64,000 nt of DNA from Verrucomicrobiales bacterium (GTDB lineage Bacteria; Verrucomicrobiota; Verrucomicrobiia; Verrucomicrobiales; DEV007), in assembly GCA_016795505.1 (NCBI GenBank), contig JAEUHH010000014.1, positions 1 to 64,000 of the forward strand, read 5' to 3'. The notes below the pieces were generated by a model. That model searched no databases. It was not told the origin of the DNA and saw only the letters and a program-made list of their open reading frames with translations. Position numbers and translations under genes: made by a program. Position 1 is the first letter of the stretch, and each line of letters opens with the position of its first letter. Shown here in pieces: positions 8,092 to 17,143 of the stretch.

Positions 8092-9747
8092 TCAACGGTC
8101 CCCGCTGGTGAGCATGCGGGCGGCGAGCGCGAGCGTCTCCTTGCCGACGCCGCCGAGCATGCGCGCCAGCTCCGAGGTGCGCTCGTCACCCGCGACGGGC
8201 CGCAGGGTGGAGCGGGTGCTGTCCTCGGCGAATTCCTTGCACACGACGTAGTGGTGATGGGCGAGCGCGGCGACCTGGGGCATGTGGGTGATGGCCACGA
8301 CCTGGTGTCGCTCGCCGAGGGAGGCCATTTTCCGCCCCACGGCATGGGCGATCTCGCCGCCGACGTTGGCGTCGATCTCGTCGAAGACCATCAGCGGGAT
8401 CTGGTCCTGATCGGCGAGGGCGCTTTTCACCGCCAGCATGACCCGCGACATTTCCCCGGACGAGGCGACGACTCGCAGAGGTTTGGGTGGCTCGCCGGGA
8501 TTGGGGGCGAAAAGGAAATCGATGCTTTCATAGCCGCGCGCCTGGGGCTCGGTGCCGGGGGCGATCGACACGTCGAAATGCGACTGGCGAAAGCCAAGGT
8601 CCTCCAGTTGTCCGCCGATCTCGCGGGCCAGTTTCGGGGCGGCGGCGCGGCGTTTTTTCGACAGGGCGGCGGCGGCGCTGTCCAGCGCGGTCCGGCCACG
8701 GGCGACGGCGGCCTCGAGACGCTCCAGCTCGTCCTCCCGCTGGTCGATGCGCCGGAGTCGTTCGCGGGCCTGCTGGCCGTAGGCGACCACATCGGCGAGG
8801 CTCTGTCCGTACTTGCGCTTCAGGCTTTCCAGCAGATCGATGCGGCGCTCCATCTCGGCGACTTCGGCGGGGTCGAATTCGAGATCGGCGAGATAGTCTC
8901 CGAGGCTGCGGTCGATTTCCTCCAGTTCGACGCGGGCGCCTTCGAAGCCGCCGGTGAGACTTTCCAGGGCCGGGTCGAGCTTTTCCAGTTCCCGGATCGC
9001 CCGGTGCACCTCGCCGAGTTGTTCGATCGCGCTCCCGAGTCCGCGGGCGGCCTCGCCGGTCAACTCGACGAGCCGGGCACCGTTGGTGACGAGGCGGTAG
9101 CGCTGCTCGAGCTCGGTCTCCTGGTCGGGGTCGATGGCGGCGGACTCGATTTCCTCCACTTGGTAACGCAGCAGCTCGATCTCGGCATCGGTCGCCTGGC
9201 GCAGGCCGCGAAAGGCCTCGAGGGCTTCGCTGGCGGTCTGCCAGTCCCGCCAGGCGGCGGCGTAGGCGGTGCGCTCTTTGCCGGCCTGGGCGTAGGCATC
9301 GAGCATGGCCAACTGGCGGTCCTGGGACAGCAGGGACTGGTGCTCGTGCGGTCCGTGCAGGTCCACGAGCTGGTCGCCGAGGGATTTCAGCACGCCCAGG
9401 GTGCAGGGCGAGCAATTGATGAACTGCTTGTTGCCGCTGCCGCCGCCGAAGACGCGCTTCACCACCAGGGTGTTGCCGTCGCAGGGCTCCAGGCCGCATT
9501 CTTCCAGCAACAGATTGACCTGCGGCAGGTTGCCGCCCAGCTCGAAGATGGCCTCCACGCTGCAGCTCGACTCGCCGGTGCGGATGAGGTCGTGGTTGGC
9601 CCGTTCGCCGAGGATGAGCTTCAGCGCGCCGACGATCATGGACTTGCCGGCGCCGGTCTGGCCCGTCACGCCGACGAGGCCGGGACCCAGTTCCCACGTG
9701 AGATCGTCCACCAGGGCGAGGTTTTTGATCTTCAGAACGGCGAGCAT
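8092..9747 (-). CDS. recN: DNA repair protein RecN
   Basis: 551 residues, full length for RecN, an SMC-like ATPase that acts at double-strand break ends before recombination. The N-terminus MLAVLKIKNLALVDDLTWEL is typical, followed by Walker A GQTGAGKSM (about residue 30), a central coiled coil (about 160-380) and the C-terminal half with EMSRVMLAVK (ABC signature region), LMVFDEIDANVGG (Walker B) and VVAITHMPQVAA. ATG 9747 was chosen because residues after it match the family exactly; the longer open frame upstream overlaps the opposite-strand hydrolase. The bases before the ATG are pyrimidine-rich (CCTCCCTTCCTCAC) with no Shine-Dalgarno. Confidence 0.95.
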   Translation of the reverse strand: MLAVLKIKNLALVDDLTWELGPGLVGVTGQTGAGKSMIVGALKLILGERANHDLIRTGESSCSVEAIFELGGNLPQVNLLLEECGLEPCDGNTLVVKRVFGGGSGNKQFINCSPCTLGVLKSLGDQLVDLHGPHEHQSLLSQDRQLAMLDAYAQAGKERTAYAAAWRDWQTASEALEAFRGLRQATDAEIELLRYQVEEIESAAIDPDQETELEQRYRLVTNGARLVELTGEAARGLGSAIEQLGEVHRAIRELEKLDPALESLTGGFEGARVELEEIDRSLGDYLADLEFDPAEVAEMERRIDLLESLKRKYGQSLADVVAYGQQARERLRRIDQREDELERLEAAVARGRTALDSAAAALSKKRRAAAPKLAREIGGQLEDLGFRQSHFDVSIAPGTEPQARGYESIDFLFAPNPGEPPKPLRVVASSGEMSRVMLAVKSALADQDQIPLMVFDEIDANVGGEIAHAVGRKMASLGERHQVVAITHMPQVAALAHHHYVVCKEFAEDSTRSTLRPVAGDERTSELARMLGGVGKETLALAARMLTSGDR

Positions 9748-9813
9748 TTGTGAGGAAGGGAGGTCGGCATTATGTAACACTGACCGCCCGCCTTGCAAAA
9801 CTGGAAACGGATC

Positions 9814-10611
9814 ATGCCCCAGCCTGCCTTCACGCTCACTTTTCTCGGTACCGGCACCTCCATCGGGGTGCCCGTGATCGGCTGTGGCTGCCCGGTCTGT
9901 ACCTCGGGGGATCCGGTGAACGAGCGGCTCCGCTGCTCCCTGCACGTGACGGCGCCGGATGAGCGGTCGTGGATCGTCGACACTGGCCCGGACCTGCGCA
10001 TCCAGTGCCTGCGCGAGGGCATCGTGACGCTGGATGCGGTGCTCTACACCCATGAGCACACCGACCACATCATGGGTTTTGACGACCTGCGGCGCTTCAC
10101 CGTACCGGCCGATGCCGAACTGCCAATCTATGCGAATGCCGGCTGCCTCGCCCGCATCGAGACGTCCTTTCACTATGCTTTCAACGGGGAAAACCGCTAC
10201 GTGGGTTACCTGAAGCCGCGGCCGCACATCGTCACCGGCCCGTTTTCCATCGGATGCACCACCGTGACGCCGCTGGCGGTGGAGCATGGGAAAGTCAGCA
10301 CGCTCGGCTACCGGTTCGATCATCCGGAGGCTGGCAGCTTCGCCTATCTGCCCGACGTGAAAGCCATCCCGGACGCGACGCGCGACCAGATGCGCGGGCT
10401 CGACGTGCTCATCCTCGATGCCCTGCAGGAGCAGCCGCATCCCACCCACCTGAGCATCGACGAGGCGCTGGAGGTGGCCGCCGATCTCGCCGCCCGCGAG
10501 ACCTGGCTGACGCATTTTTCCTGCCGGATGGACTACCGCCGCGTCGCGCCCCGTCTGCCGGCGGGCGTGGGACTGGCCCGCGATCGCCAGCGCATCCGGA
10601 TCGGCGGCTGA
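9814..10611 (+). CDS. Metallo-beta-lactamase-fold hydrolase (PhnP-like)
   Basis: 265 residues from ATG 9814. Starts FTLTFLGTGTSIGVPVIGCG, then CPVC and the metal motif THEHTDHIMGFDDLR (HxHxDH, about residues 83-97), followed by a second-shell His in VEHGKVSTLGYRFD and the Asp in LILDALQ. This pattern matches COG1235/PhnP-type phosphodiesterases, which cleave cyclic phosphate or related esters. PhnP itself needs the C-P lyase pathway, and no phn genes are nearby, so the substrate is open. The gene is divergent from recN with a short gap. Confidence 0.85.
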   Translation: MPQPAFTLTFLGTGTSIGVPVIGCGCPVCTSGDPVNERLRCSLHVTAPDERSWIVDTGPDLRIQCLREGIVTLDAVLYTHEHTDHIMGFDDLRRFTVPADAELPIYANAGCLARIETSFHYAFNGENRYVGYLKPRPHIVTGPFSIGCTTVTPLAVEHGKVSTLGYRFDHPEAGSFAYLPDVKAIPDATRDQMRGLDVLILDALQEQPHPTHLSIDEALEVAADLAARETWLTHFSCRMDYRRVAPRLPAGVGLARDRQRIRIGG

Positions 10612-10691
10612 GCGATTTCGGGATTGCCGGTACGGCGCGGAAGGTGCTAAAGAGGGTGGGAAACCCTGTTCCACCGCCTTTTCCCACGCCG

Positions 10692-12152
10692 ATGCAGTAT
10701 CCGTCCGCGGCTTCGCAATATGAGGACTTCCTCCGGGCGGTCTTTCCACCTTCGAACGGGGAGACCGGAGCCGGCGCCCTGCGGGAGGATGCCGGACCGC
10801 GCGCGGCTGAGCCGGTGCCGGAATTGGAGGTGCAGGCGCGGTGGTTCGCCGGCGAGTTTGGCCGCGATTTCGTGGGCCGGGATGGCGAGGCGGTCGAGAT
10901 CGTGCAGTTCGGTCACTGGAATCGCTCCGCCGGTCCGGATTTCACCGAGGCAGTGGTGAAAATCGACGGCGTCGTCCGTCGCGGCGCCATCGAGGTGGAT
11001 CTCACCGCGACCGACTGGGAAGCGCACGGGCACGGGGCGAATCCCGACTACGACGAGGTGGTGCTGCACGTCCACTGCGACGGTCGGCAGGCGGCGGCGC
11101 CGCGCTTTTTCACCCGGACCTCGCGTCACCAGGCCGTGGCCCAGCTACCCATCGACCTGGCGGCCTCCGACGAGCCGGCCGGGCATTGGGGCCATCTGCC
11201 GGTGGCCCGGCGCGGCCGCTGTGCGACCCCGCTGCGGGAGATGGGCGAGGCCGCCCTGGAGTCGCTCATGACCGCCGCCGCCCAGTACCGGCTCCGTCGA
11301 AAAGCCCGGCGCCATGAGGTGCTGGCCGCGACTCACTCCGACGGGCAGGCCCTGCTCCAGGGCACGGCCGAGGCGCTCGGTTACCGCCACAACAAGCTCA
11401 CCATGGCAGTGCTGGCCCAGCGGCTCTCCCTGGCGACGCTGAAACGCCAGGCCGCTCCCGAGCGCGAGGCCCTGCTCTTCGGCGTGGCGGGATTCCTCGA
11501 CCCCGAGCGGTTCGAAAACACCGCCGACCCCGAGGCGAGGCATTATCTCAAGAGCCTCTGGGATCACTGGTGGAAGCATCGCGCCCAGCACGAGCCCGAG
11601 GCGCCCCACCGCCGATTGCCGTGGAGGATGGCCGGCACGCGTCCGGTCAATCATCCCCAGCGCCGCGTCGCCGCCCTCGCTGCGCTGGTCAATGACTGGC
11701 CCGCCTACGCGCGGCTGGTCGGAGCGCGCCCGACCGAATCGCCGGAGGGCTGGACCCGCGACCTGACGGCTTACCTCGGTCAGTTGAAGCATGCCTATTG
11801 GTCCCGCCACTACACGCTGAAGGCGAATCCCGCGCCGAAACCCCTCGCCCTGATCGGCAAAGACCGCATTCAGGACCTGCTCGGCAATGTCCTCTTTCCC
11901 GCCGCCATCTCCAGCCGGCCCAACTTATGGGCCGCCTACCGGCTGCTGCCCGGCTCGGATATGAACGAAAGCCTGAAGCGTGCCGCCCTGCGGCTGTTTG
12001 GCCCCGATTCCGCCCGCATCGCGGCGGCGACCCGGCGCTACTGGCAGCAGCAGGCCCTGCTCCAGATCTACCGCGATTTCTGCCTGCGCGACGGATCGGA
12101 CTGCGCCGACTGCCCGTTTCCCGAACAGCTCGCCCAGTGGCGCGAAGGCTGA
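10692..12152 (+). CDS. DUF2851 family protein
   Basis: 486 residues from ATG 10692. The blocks VQFGHWNRSAGPDFTEAVVKIDG, GAIEVDLTATDWEAHGHGANPDYDEVVLHVH and a C-terminal Cys cluster (CLRDGSDCADCPF) match DUF2851, a family common in Bacteroidetes and PVC bacteria with no proven function. The acidic residues in GAIEVDL and the Lys/Arg spacing recall nuclease-like folds, but this is speculation. The open frame continues to 10254 in phase, where it would overlap the hydrolase gene; family alignment supports the later ATG. No Shine-Dalgarno is present. Confidence 0.8.
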   Translation: MQYPSAASQYEDFLRAVFPPSNGETGAGALREDAGPRAAEPVPELEVQARWFAGEFGRDFVGRDGEAVEIVQFGHWNRSAGPDFTEAVVKIDGVVRRGAIEVDLTATDWEAHGHGANPDYDEVVLHVHCDGRQAAAPRFFTRTSRHQAVAQLPIDLAASDEPAGHWGHLPVARRGRCATPLREMGEAALESLMTAAAQYRLRRKARRHEVLAATHSDGQALLQGTAEALGYRHNKLTMAVLAQRLSLATLKRQAAPEREALLFGVAGFLDPERFENTADPEARHYLKSLWDHWWKHRAQHEPEAPHRRLPWRMAGTRPVNHPQRRVAALAALVNDWPAYARLVGARPTESPEGWTRDLTAYLGQLKHAYWSRHYTLKANPAPKPLALIGKDRIQDLLGNVLFPAAISSRPNLWAAYRLLPGSDMNESLKRAALRLFGPDSARIAAATRRYWQQQALLQIYRDFCLRDGSDCADCPFPEQLAQWREG

Positions 12153-12159
12153 TGGCGGC

Positions 12160-12489
12160 TTAGCCGCGCGGCGGCCGATTGCTGGAGCGATAGTCGGGCG
12201 GCCGCTTCGAGACCCAGTGGACGAATTTCACGATCTCCGGATGCGTCAGCAGGCGCTCGATGGTGTGATAGTCGCGGGCCAGTTCCCCCTCGGTGAAGAC
12301 ACTGTGGATTTTCCCATGGCAGACCGTGTGCAGGATGGCGATGGGTCCGTGCTTGCCGCCTTTCAGCTTTGGCGTCAGGTGGTGCCGGCTTTCCAGATGG
12401 GGCGGGATCGCCCGACCGCACAGGGGGCAGGTTCGCCACGGGGAGGGGGGATTGGAATTCGACACTTGCGCGCGGAGTTTCCCATTCAT
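12160..12489 (-). CDS. HNH-fold protein, probable HNH endonuclease
   Basis: 109 residues. A zinc-type CPLCG knuckle (about 21-25), RHHLTPKLKGGKHG and TVCHGKIHSVF form the expected beta-beta-alpha HNH core, with the conserved HH pair and a second Cys/His pair. The tail EGELARDYHTIERLLTHPEIVKFVHWVSKRPPDY is shared by small stand-alone HNH proteins whose biological role is not known. There is no neighbouring methylase or toxin immunity gene. Its start lies only 12 bp from the divergent lipoprotein start, so one of the two promoters must overlap coding sequence. Confidence 0.78.
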   Translation of the reverse strand: MNGKLRAQVSNSNPPSPWRTCPLCGRAIPPHLESRHHLTPKLKGGKHGPIAILHTVCHGKIHSVFTEGELARDYHTIERLLTHPEIVKFVHWVSKRPPDYRSSNRPPRG

Positions 12490-12501
12490 ACGCTTGCGAC
12501 C

Positions 12502-12702
12502 ATGAAATCGTCCACTTTCCTCACGCTGGCGACCCTGCTCGCCGCCTTTGCCGCGACCTCGCTGACCTCCTGCATCACCTGCGAGCGTTGCGCCCGCAAA
12601 CGGGCTGCCGCGGCGGCCGCTGCCACGGCTGCCCAGGCAACCGCGCCAGCCATGGCTCCAGCTCCCGCTCCGGTCGCGCCGGGCACGCAGACGGCCTGGT
12701 GA
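12502..12702 (+). CDS. Small Ala-rich lipoprotein
   Basis: 66 residues. Signal peptide MKSSTFLTLATLLAAFAATS with lipobox LTSC; the Cys would be lipidated by the Lgt encoded 0.6 kb downstream. The mature part is short: a CITCERCARKR patch with three Cys, then low-complexity Ala/Pro. No family is recognised. The coding call rests on the clear signal peptide and lipobox. Confidence 0.55.
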   Translation: MKSSTFLTLATLLAAFAATSLTSCITCERCARKRAAAAAAATAAQATAPAMAPAPAPVAPGTQTAW

Positions 12703-12708
12703 GCCGCC

Positions 12709-13173
12709 TCAATTGATCCCGATCCGTTCCGGGAGCATCGGCGTGAGGAAATCCCCTGCCGCCCGCGCGATCCACAGCCCCTCGACCGGATCGGTGCGGT
12801 CGAAATCGACCAGCAACCCTTCGGCCCAGCCGAACCGGGTGAGCCGGTCCTCAAACGCCGAGAGTTGCACAGCCGCCGCCTCGGCGCTGGCCGGATGGGC
12901 CAGCTCGATGACCGACCGTGACTCCACCACCAGATCGAGGCACTCATCCACTTCGAGCCGCTGGCCCGAAGGCCCGATGCGGCAGCGGCTGAACTGCCGA
13001 GGCCGGATGTGCTGAAATCCCAGCCCGCGCAGCTCACCGATCAGGGCCTCTGCGATCCCTTTTGGCGAGTGGCCCGGTCCCAGCCGGCCTCGTACGGCCA
13101 AACAGGCCCCGCACAGCCGCGGCAGCAGGCTGTCAGGCAGCGCCTCGTGGGGAATGGTCAGGGGACCGAGCAT
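12709..13173 (-). CDS. GxxExxY-family protein, degenerate PD-(D/E)XK fold
   Basis: 154 residues. The overall layout matches the GxxExxY family: a helix around LGPGHSPKGIAEALIGELRGLGF, a core strand DECLDLVVESRSVIELAH and a C-terminal strand WAEGLLVDFD. The defining GxxExxY motif is not intact (the Glu and Tyr are missing from LGPGHSPKGIAEAL). The catalytic Lys of the usual ExK is replaced by Ala (VIELA). It is therefore probably not an active nuclease. It is convergent with the small lipoprotein and divergent from lgt. Confidence 0.65.
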   Translation of the reverse strand: MLGPLTIPHEALPDSLLPRLCGACLAVRGRLGPGHSPKGIAEALIGELRGLGFQHIRPRQFSRCRIGPSGQRLEVDECLDLVVESRSVIELAHPASAEAAAVQLSAFEDRLTRFGWAEGLLVDFDRTDPVEGLWIARAAGDFLTPMLPERIGIN

Positions 13174-13286
13174 GGGTGTAAATTATCATATTTACACTAA
13201 TTATAAATCCAAAATTGTCGATTCCCGGCGGTTTTTGGTTCGGCTCGGCCTTGAATCCGGTGCCTTCCGCGTGTGAGGTAGCCGCC

Positions 13287-14237
13287 GTGACCGTTCTCGC
13301 CGCCTCCACCCACTGGGTCCACGACCTCAGCCCCTTTCTCGTCCGCTTCACCGAGACCTTCGGCATCCGCTGGTACGGGCTCGCCTACGTGCTCGGCTTT
13401 CTGTGCGCCTACCTGATGCTCCGCTGGCTCGTCCGCAAAGGCTGCAGCGAATTGCGCGAGGATCAGGTCGCCGATTTCATCACCTTCGGCGCCCTGCTGG
13501 GCGTCATGCTGGGCGGCCGGCTCGGCTACATGTTGCTGTATCAATTCGACGAGTTCATCCGCGCGCCGTGGATCTTTTTCCAATTCCTCCAGGGCGGCAT
13601 GGCCAGTCACGGCGGCATCCTCGGGCTGGTCATCTTTGCCTGGTTCTATGCCCGCATGAACCGGCTGTCCTGGGCGGGGCTGGGGGACAATCTCGTGGTG
13701 GTCGCCCCCATCGGCGTGTTTTTCGGACGCATCGCGAATTTCATCAACGGCGAGCTTTACGGCCACGTCACCGAGTCGCGCATCGGAGTCATTTTCCCCC
13801 GCGCCCTCAATGAAGTGCCCGACCAACTCGCCGTCGTGAGCCTGCTGAACCGCTACCATGCCGAGTCGGTCGAAGCCCTCGTCGAAATATCCCGCACCAG
13901 TGACGAACTCCAGGCCGCCATCGCCGAAATCGTGCCGCCGCGCCATCCCTCGCAGCTCTACGAAGCCGCCATCGAAGGACTGTTCCTGTTTCTGATCCTC
14001 CTGGCCGTGAGGCTGCGGTGGAAAAATCTCTCCCACGGCATCCTGACCGGCGTCTTTTTCATCCTCTACGCCGTGGGGCGCATCGCCGTGGAGACGGTGC
14101 GCGTGCCTGATGCCGGCTACATCCTCGGGTTCACCCGCGGGCAGTTCTACTCGCTGTTCATGATCGCGATCGGTGCCGCGTTTCTGGTCTGGGGCATCCG
14201 GACCAAGCGCCGGAACCGCCTGCCTGCTGCCGGCTAA
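13287..14237 (+). CDS. lgt: Prolipoprotein diacylglyceryl transferase
   Basis: 316 residues. An inner-membrane enzyme that moves diacylglycerol from phosphatidylglycerol to the lipobox Cys of lipoproteins. About seven membrane helices. The Lgt signature GRIANFINGELYG and the blocks GMASHGGILG and HPSQLYEA are intact. An insert of about 40 residues (ALNEVPDQLAVVSLLNRYHA and following) separates the signature from HPSQLYEA. The GTG at 13287 was chosen because GAGGT lies 8 bp ahead; the open frame upstream to 13215 is rich in residues unlike the family. Its stop overlaps the stop of the convergent glycosyltransferase by 4 bp. Confidence 0.92.
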   Translation: MTVLAASTHWVHDLSPFLVRFTETFGIRWYGLAYVLGFLCAYLMLRWLVRKGCSELREDQVADFITFGALLGVMLGGRLGYMLLYQFDEFIRAPWIFFQFLQGGMASHGGILGLVIFAWFYARMNRLSWAGLGDNLVVVAPIGVFFGRIANFINGELYGHVTESRIGVIFPRALNEVPDQLAVVSLLNRYHAESVEALVEISRTSDELQAAIAEIVPPRHPSQLYEAAIEGLFLFLILLAVRLRWKNLSHGILTGVFFILYAVGRIAVETVRVPDAGYILGFTRGQFYSLFMIAIGAAFLVWGIRTKRRNRLPAAG

Positions 14238-16168
14238 CGCCCCGTTTTGACCACGGCTTCCAGTTGGCGGAACCACTCGCGGTAAATGGACGTGCGATCC
14301 GGTGCCGGCTTTTCCCCGGGGAGCTTCGTTTTCAGCGGTCCCAGCACCAGGCGGCGACTGCGATCGGCCGGGCGCAGACACAGGTGATCCTGTCCGGCAT
14401 CGTCGGCCCGCGACACCAGCGCGGCATCCGCGGCGAGCCGGTCGATCGTGGCCGAGCCCAGGTCGGCATCGGCCTCGAAGGCGGCGGAAAAGCCGACACC
14501 GGTCAGGCGGGCCGCCAGCCAGGCCGTCACGGCGACTGCCGAGCGCGTGGCATGCACGTGGCCGATGTGGCGCTTGCGGATCAGCCGGGCCAGGTGCAGG
14601 GCACGTCGCGCCTGGAACAGATAGTTCTCCGTGTCGATGCCGCTGCCCAACTCATCGCGCCAATCGATGACGCGGGCGACGATGTCGGGATGCGCCGCCC
14701 ACTCGGCCTCGAGCACGAGGGCATCGGGGAAAAACTCGATTATTTCCGCCCAATCGGGCAGGGCGGTTTCCGATGAGACCCTGTTGCATCGGAGACCCAA
14801 CAGGGTTGCATCGGAGAGCGGACCCTCTCCAATCGCGGCCAGGGCGGCCAGTTCGCCACCGAGATCGCTGTCGTCGCCCGGCGCCGGTGGCCAGGCGTCG
14901 ATAACGTAAAGAATGGTGGGAGCGGGAGGATCGATGCGTTCCGCGGCGGCGAGGCAGGCATCGAAATGGGCCGCCAGTTGCCGCGAGGTCTCGCGCAACT
15001 CGAAGACACGCTCTGCTCGGGCCCGGCCAGCGCGGCCAAAACGGCGGGCGAGGTCGCGGTCGTTCGCCAGTCGCGCGAGCGCATCGGCGAGGGCGGTCTC
15101 GTCGCCGGGTGGCACGAGCAGTCCCGTCTCTTCGCTGATGACCATCTCGGGCACTCCGACAAGCTGGGTGGAGACGACCGGGAGGGAGCAGGCCATGGCC
15201 TCGGTGATCACGGTGGGCAGGATGTCGGAGGCACCCTTGGAGTCCACGATGCAGGGCAGGCAGAAGACGTCGCTCGCGGCGAGGGTCTTTTTGATCGATT
15301 CCTGGCTCTGGACGCCGGCAAAGGTGACATGGGCACCGATGCCGAGGTCGGAGACCTGTGTCTCGAGCCGCTCGCGCCACGGTCCTTCGCCGACGAGGGT
15401 CCAGTGGAACTCGATGCCCCGCGCCTGAAGCTGGGCGCAGGCGGCGGCGAGGTGGTGGAAGCCCTTGAACTCGATCAGCCGGCCGATGGACACGATGCGC
15501 AGCGCGCCGAACTCGCCGATGGGTGCGGCGGGGAACTGGTCCATCGCGATGCCGTTGTAAACGCGGTGGATTTTGTCCACCGATCCCGGGCAGGTGCGCC
15601 GCAGGAGGCCGCAGCTGTGGTCGCTGACGCCGATGATGAATTCCGCCTCGCGGCACAATTCGCGCAGCAGGTCGTCACTGCCCAGGTCGACCATGAAGTC
15701 CTGGGCGTGCGCCGTGAAGCTGAAGGGGATGCCGGCCCATTGCTTGATGAACAGGGCGGTGTGGGTGGCCCGGTTGGCGAAATGAACGTGGATGTGGCGC
15801 ACCCCGCGCTTTTGGAACAACTCGGCGAAGTAGAGGGCGTTTCGCGCGCGGGTGGACGCCTTGTAGGCGGGGCCGTAGTCGCGATCGTGCCGGGCGATCA
15901 GGTCGCCGAAGCGTGCCGGCCAGGTGCCGTCCTTTTCCCGCCGCGATTTGAGCCGGGCGAGCGCTTCCGGCGGGGGTGGGTAGAATGCCTCGGCGGCGAA
16001 CTGGTCATAGCGCTCGTGCCGGAAGGCGTTCGGCGGCGGATTGATCGACGCGACATCCAGATCGAAGCCGCGGGCCTCCAGCGCAAGCATCTCCGAGTCG
16101 CAAAAGGTCTGCGACACGACCGGAAAGCGCGAAAAAAGGTAAGCGATGCGGGGGCGGGGCAAATCCAT
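14234..16168 (-). CDS. GT4-family glycosyltransferase with extra C-terminal domain
   Basis: 644 residues from ATG 16168. Residues 1-410 form a GT-B glycosyltransferase: N-terminal IAYLFSRFPVVSQTFCDSEML, HVHFANRATHTALFI, then GRLIEFKGFHHL, LVGEGPWRERLE and the donor-binding ITEAMACSLPVVSTQLVGVPE. About 230 further residues resemble the N-terminal half of a second GT-B protein (LYVIDAWPP, HVHATRSAVAVTAWLAARLTG). The linker between them is partly encoded by REP-like element B, which passes through in frame. A role in surface polysaccharide or lipid glycosylation is likely but the sugar is unknown. It is 47 bp downstream of tatD on the same strand. Confidence 0.82.
   Translation of the reverse strand: MDLPRPRIAYLFSRFPVVSQTFCDSEMLALEARGFDLDVASINPPPNAFRHERYDQFAAEAFYPPPPEALARLKSRREKDGTWPARFGDLIARHDRDYGPAYKASTRARNALYFAELFQKRGVRHIHVHFANRATHTALFIKQWAGIPFSFTAHAQDFMVDLGSDDLLRELCREAEFIIGVSDHSCGLLRRTCPGSVDKIHRVYNGIAMDQFPAAPIGEFGALRIVSIGRLIEFKGFHHLAAACAQLQARGIEFHWTLVGEGPWRERLETQVSDLGIGAHVTFAGVQSQESIKKTLAASDVFCLPCIVDSKGASDILPTVITEAMACSLPVVSTQLVGVPEMVISEETGLLVPPGDETALADALARLANDRDLARRFGRAGRARAERVFELRETSRQLAAHFDACLAAAERIDPPAPTILYVIDAWPPAPGDDSDLGGELAALAAIGEGPLSDATLLGLRCNRVSSETALPDWAEIIEFFPDALVLEAEWAAHPDIVARVIDWRDELGSGIDTENYLFQARRALHLARLIRKRHIGHVHATRSAVAVTAWLAARLTGVGFSAAFEADADLGSATIDRLAADAALVSRADDAGQDHLCLRPADRSRRLVLGPLKTKLPGEKPAPDRTSIYREWFRQLEAVVKTGR
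14768..14815. repeat. Dispersed REP-like palindrome, element B (inside a gene)
   Basis: Contains CCGATGAGACCCTGTTGCATCGGA followed at once by an inverted AACAGGGT and a second GTTGCATCGGA. The inner stem is ACCCTGTT/AACAGGGT. At 48 bp it equals 16 codons and keeps the glycosyltransferase frame open, falling in the linker between the two domains. Confidence 0.85.
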
Positions 16169-16215
16169 GGGCTGGAGCCGCCGGGCGGCTGGGTTGGGGG
16201 GAGGGAGCCGGGAAG

Positions 16216-17052
16216 CTAGAGCGGGTTTCCGATGCCGGCAAAGCCGAAAAGTCGGTGGAAATTTGTCGCCACCTGCCCGGCCAGGACGGTCACCTCGATC
16301 CCGAGGGCGGCAGCCAGCCCCGCGTAGATGGCGGGGAGATTGGCCGGGTGATTGATCGGCTCGCCATCGATGGAGAAGAGCGGGCAGGCTTCCCACTCCT
16401 CGGGCAGCCGCATGTCGGGCGCATCTGTCTCGATGAGGATCCGATCGAGTGGCAGGCGGCGGAACGTCTCGACGACATCGGCTTTGCGCGGGTGCAGGAA
16501 ATAGCCGGAAAAGGAGAAATAGCCGCCCAGAGACGCGAAATCGTCGGTCATCTCGGCCGGACCGGCGTAGGAGTGGAGCAAGAAGCCGGCGGGAAAGGGG
16601 GCTTCGTCGCGCAGCACGGCGAGGAGGCGGCCCCAGGCGCGGAGGCAGTGGATCACGACCGGCAGGCCCAGACGCGCGGCGAGCCGGAGTTGGGCACGAA
16701 AGACGGTTTCCTGCTCCTCGATGCGATGATCACGGATCCATTTGTCCAATCCGATTTCGCCCACTGCTGCGGTGCCCGGGCGGGAGAGAAAATCGGCCAA
16801 AGCCGGCTCCCAATCGGGCGTACGGTCGGCGAGATACCAGGGATGGAGCCCGTAACAGGGCATCACTTCGGGGAATCGCTCTGCGAGACGGGCGACCTCG
16901 GGCCAATCGGTCTCGCGGGTGCCCGCCACCACCCACCGGGACACGGCACGGCGCCTCAGTTCGGCCGCGATGTCATCGAGATGGGGCCGCAGCCGGGCAT
17001 CCTGCAGGTGCAGATGGGCGTCGAGATAGACGGGTCCGGAATCGGGCGACAT
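16216..17052 (-). CDS. TatD-family metal-dependent hydrolase
   Basis: 278 residues, usual size for TatD-type nucleases/hydrolases of the amidohydrolase superfamily. Metal ligands are visible: HxH in DAHLHLQD, Glu in VGEIGLDKW, His in VVIHCLRAW, His in LLHSYAG and Asp in LIETDAPDMRL. CYGLHPWY is also a family block. Many members have 3'-5' DNA exonuclease activity, but the role of a given paralogue is hard to predict. It may be co-transcribed with the glycosyltransferase downstream. Confidence 0.88.
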   Translation of the reverse strand: MSPDSGPVYLDAHLHLQDARLRPHLDDIAAELRRRAVSRWVVAGTRETDWPEVARLAERFPEVMPCYGLHPWYLADRTPDWEPALADFLSRPGTAAVGEIGLDKWIRDHRIEEQETVFRAQLRLAARLGLPVVIHCLRAWGRLLAVLRDEAPFPAGFLLHSYAGPAEMTDDFASLGGYFSFSGYFLHPRKADVVETFRRLPLDRILIETDAPDMRLPEEWEACPLFSIDGEPINHPANLPAIYAGLAAALGIEVTVLAGQVATNFHRLFGFAGIGNPL

Positions 17053-17143
17053 GAGCGGGTGCGTTCACTCGGCATCCGGCGTGGCAAATTTGCAGACTGG
17101 CGCCTGCGTGACTGCGATCCGGGAGAGCCCCGAAAAGCCCGAA

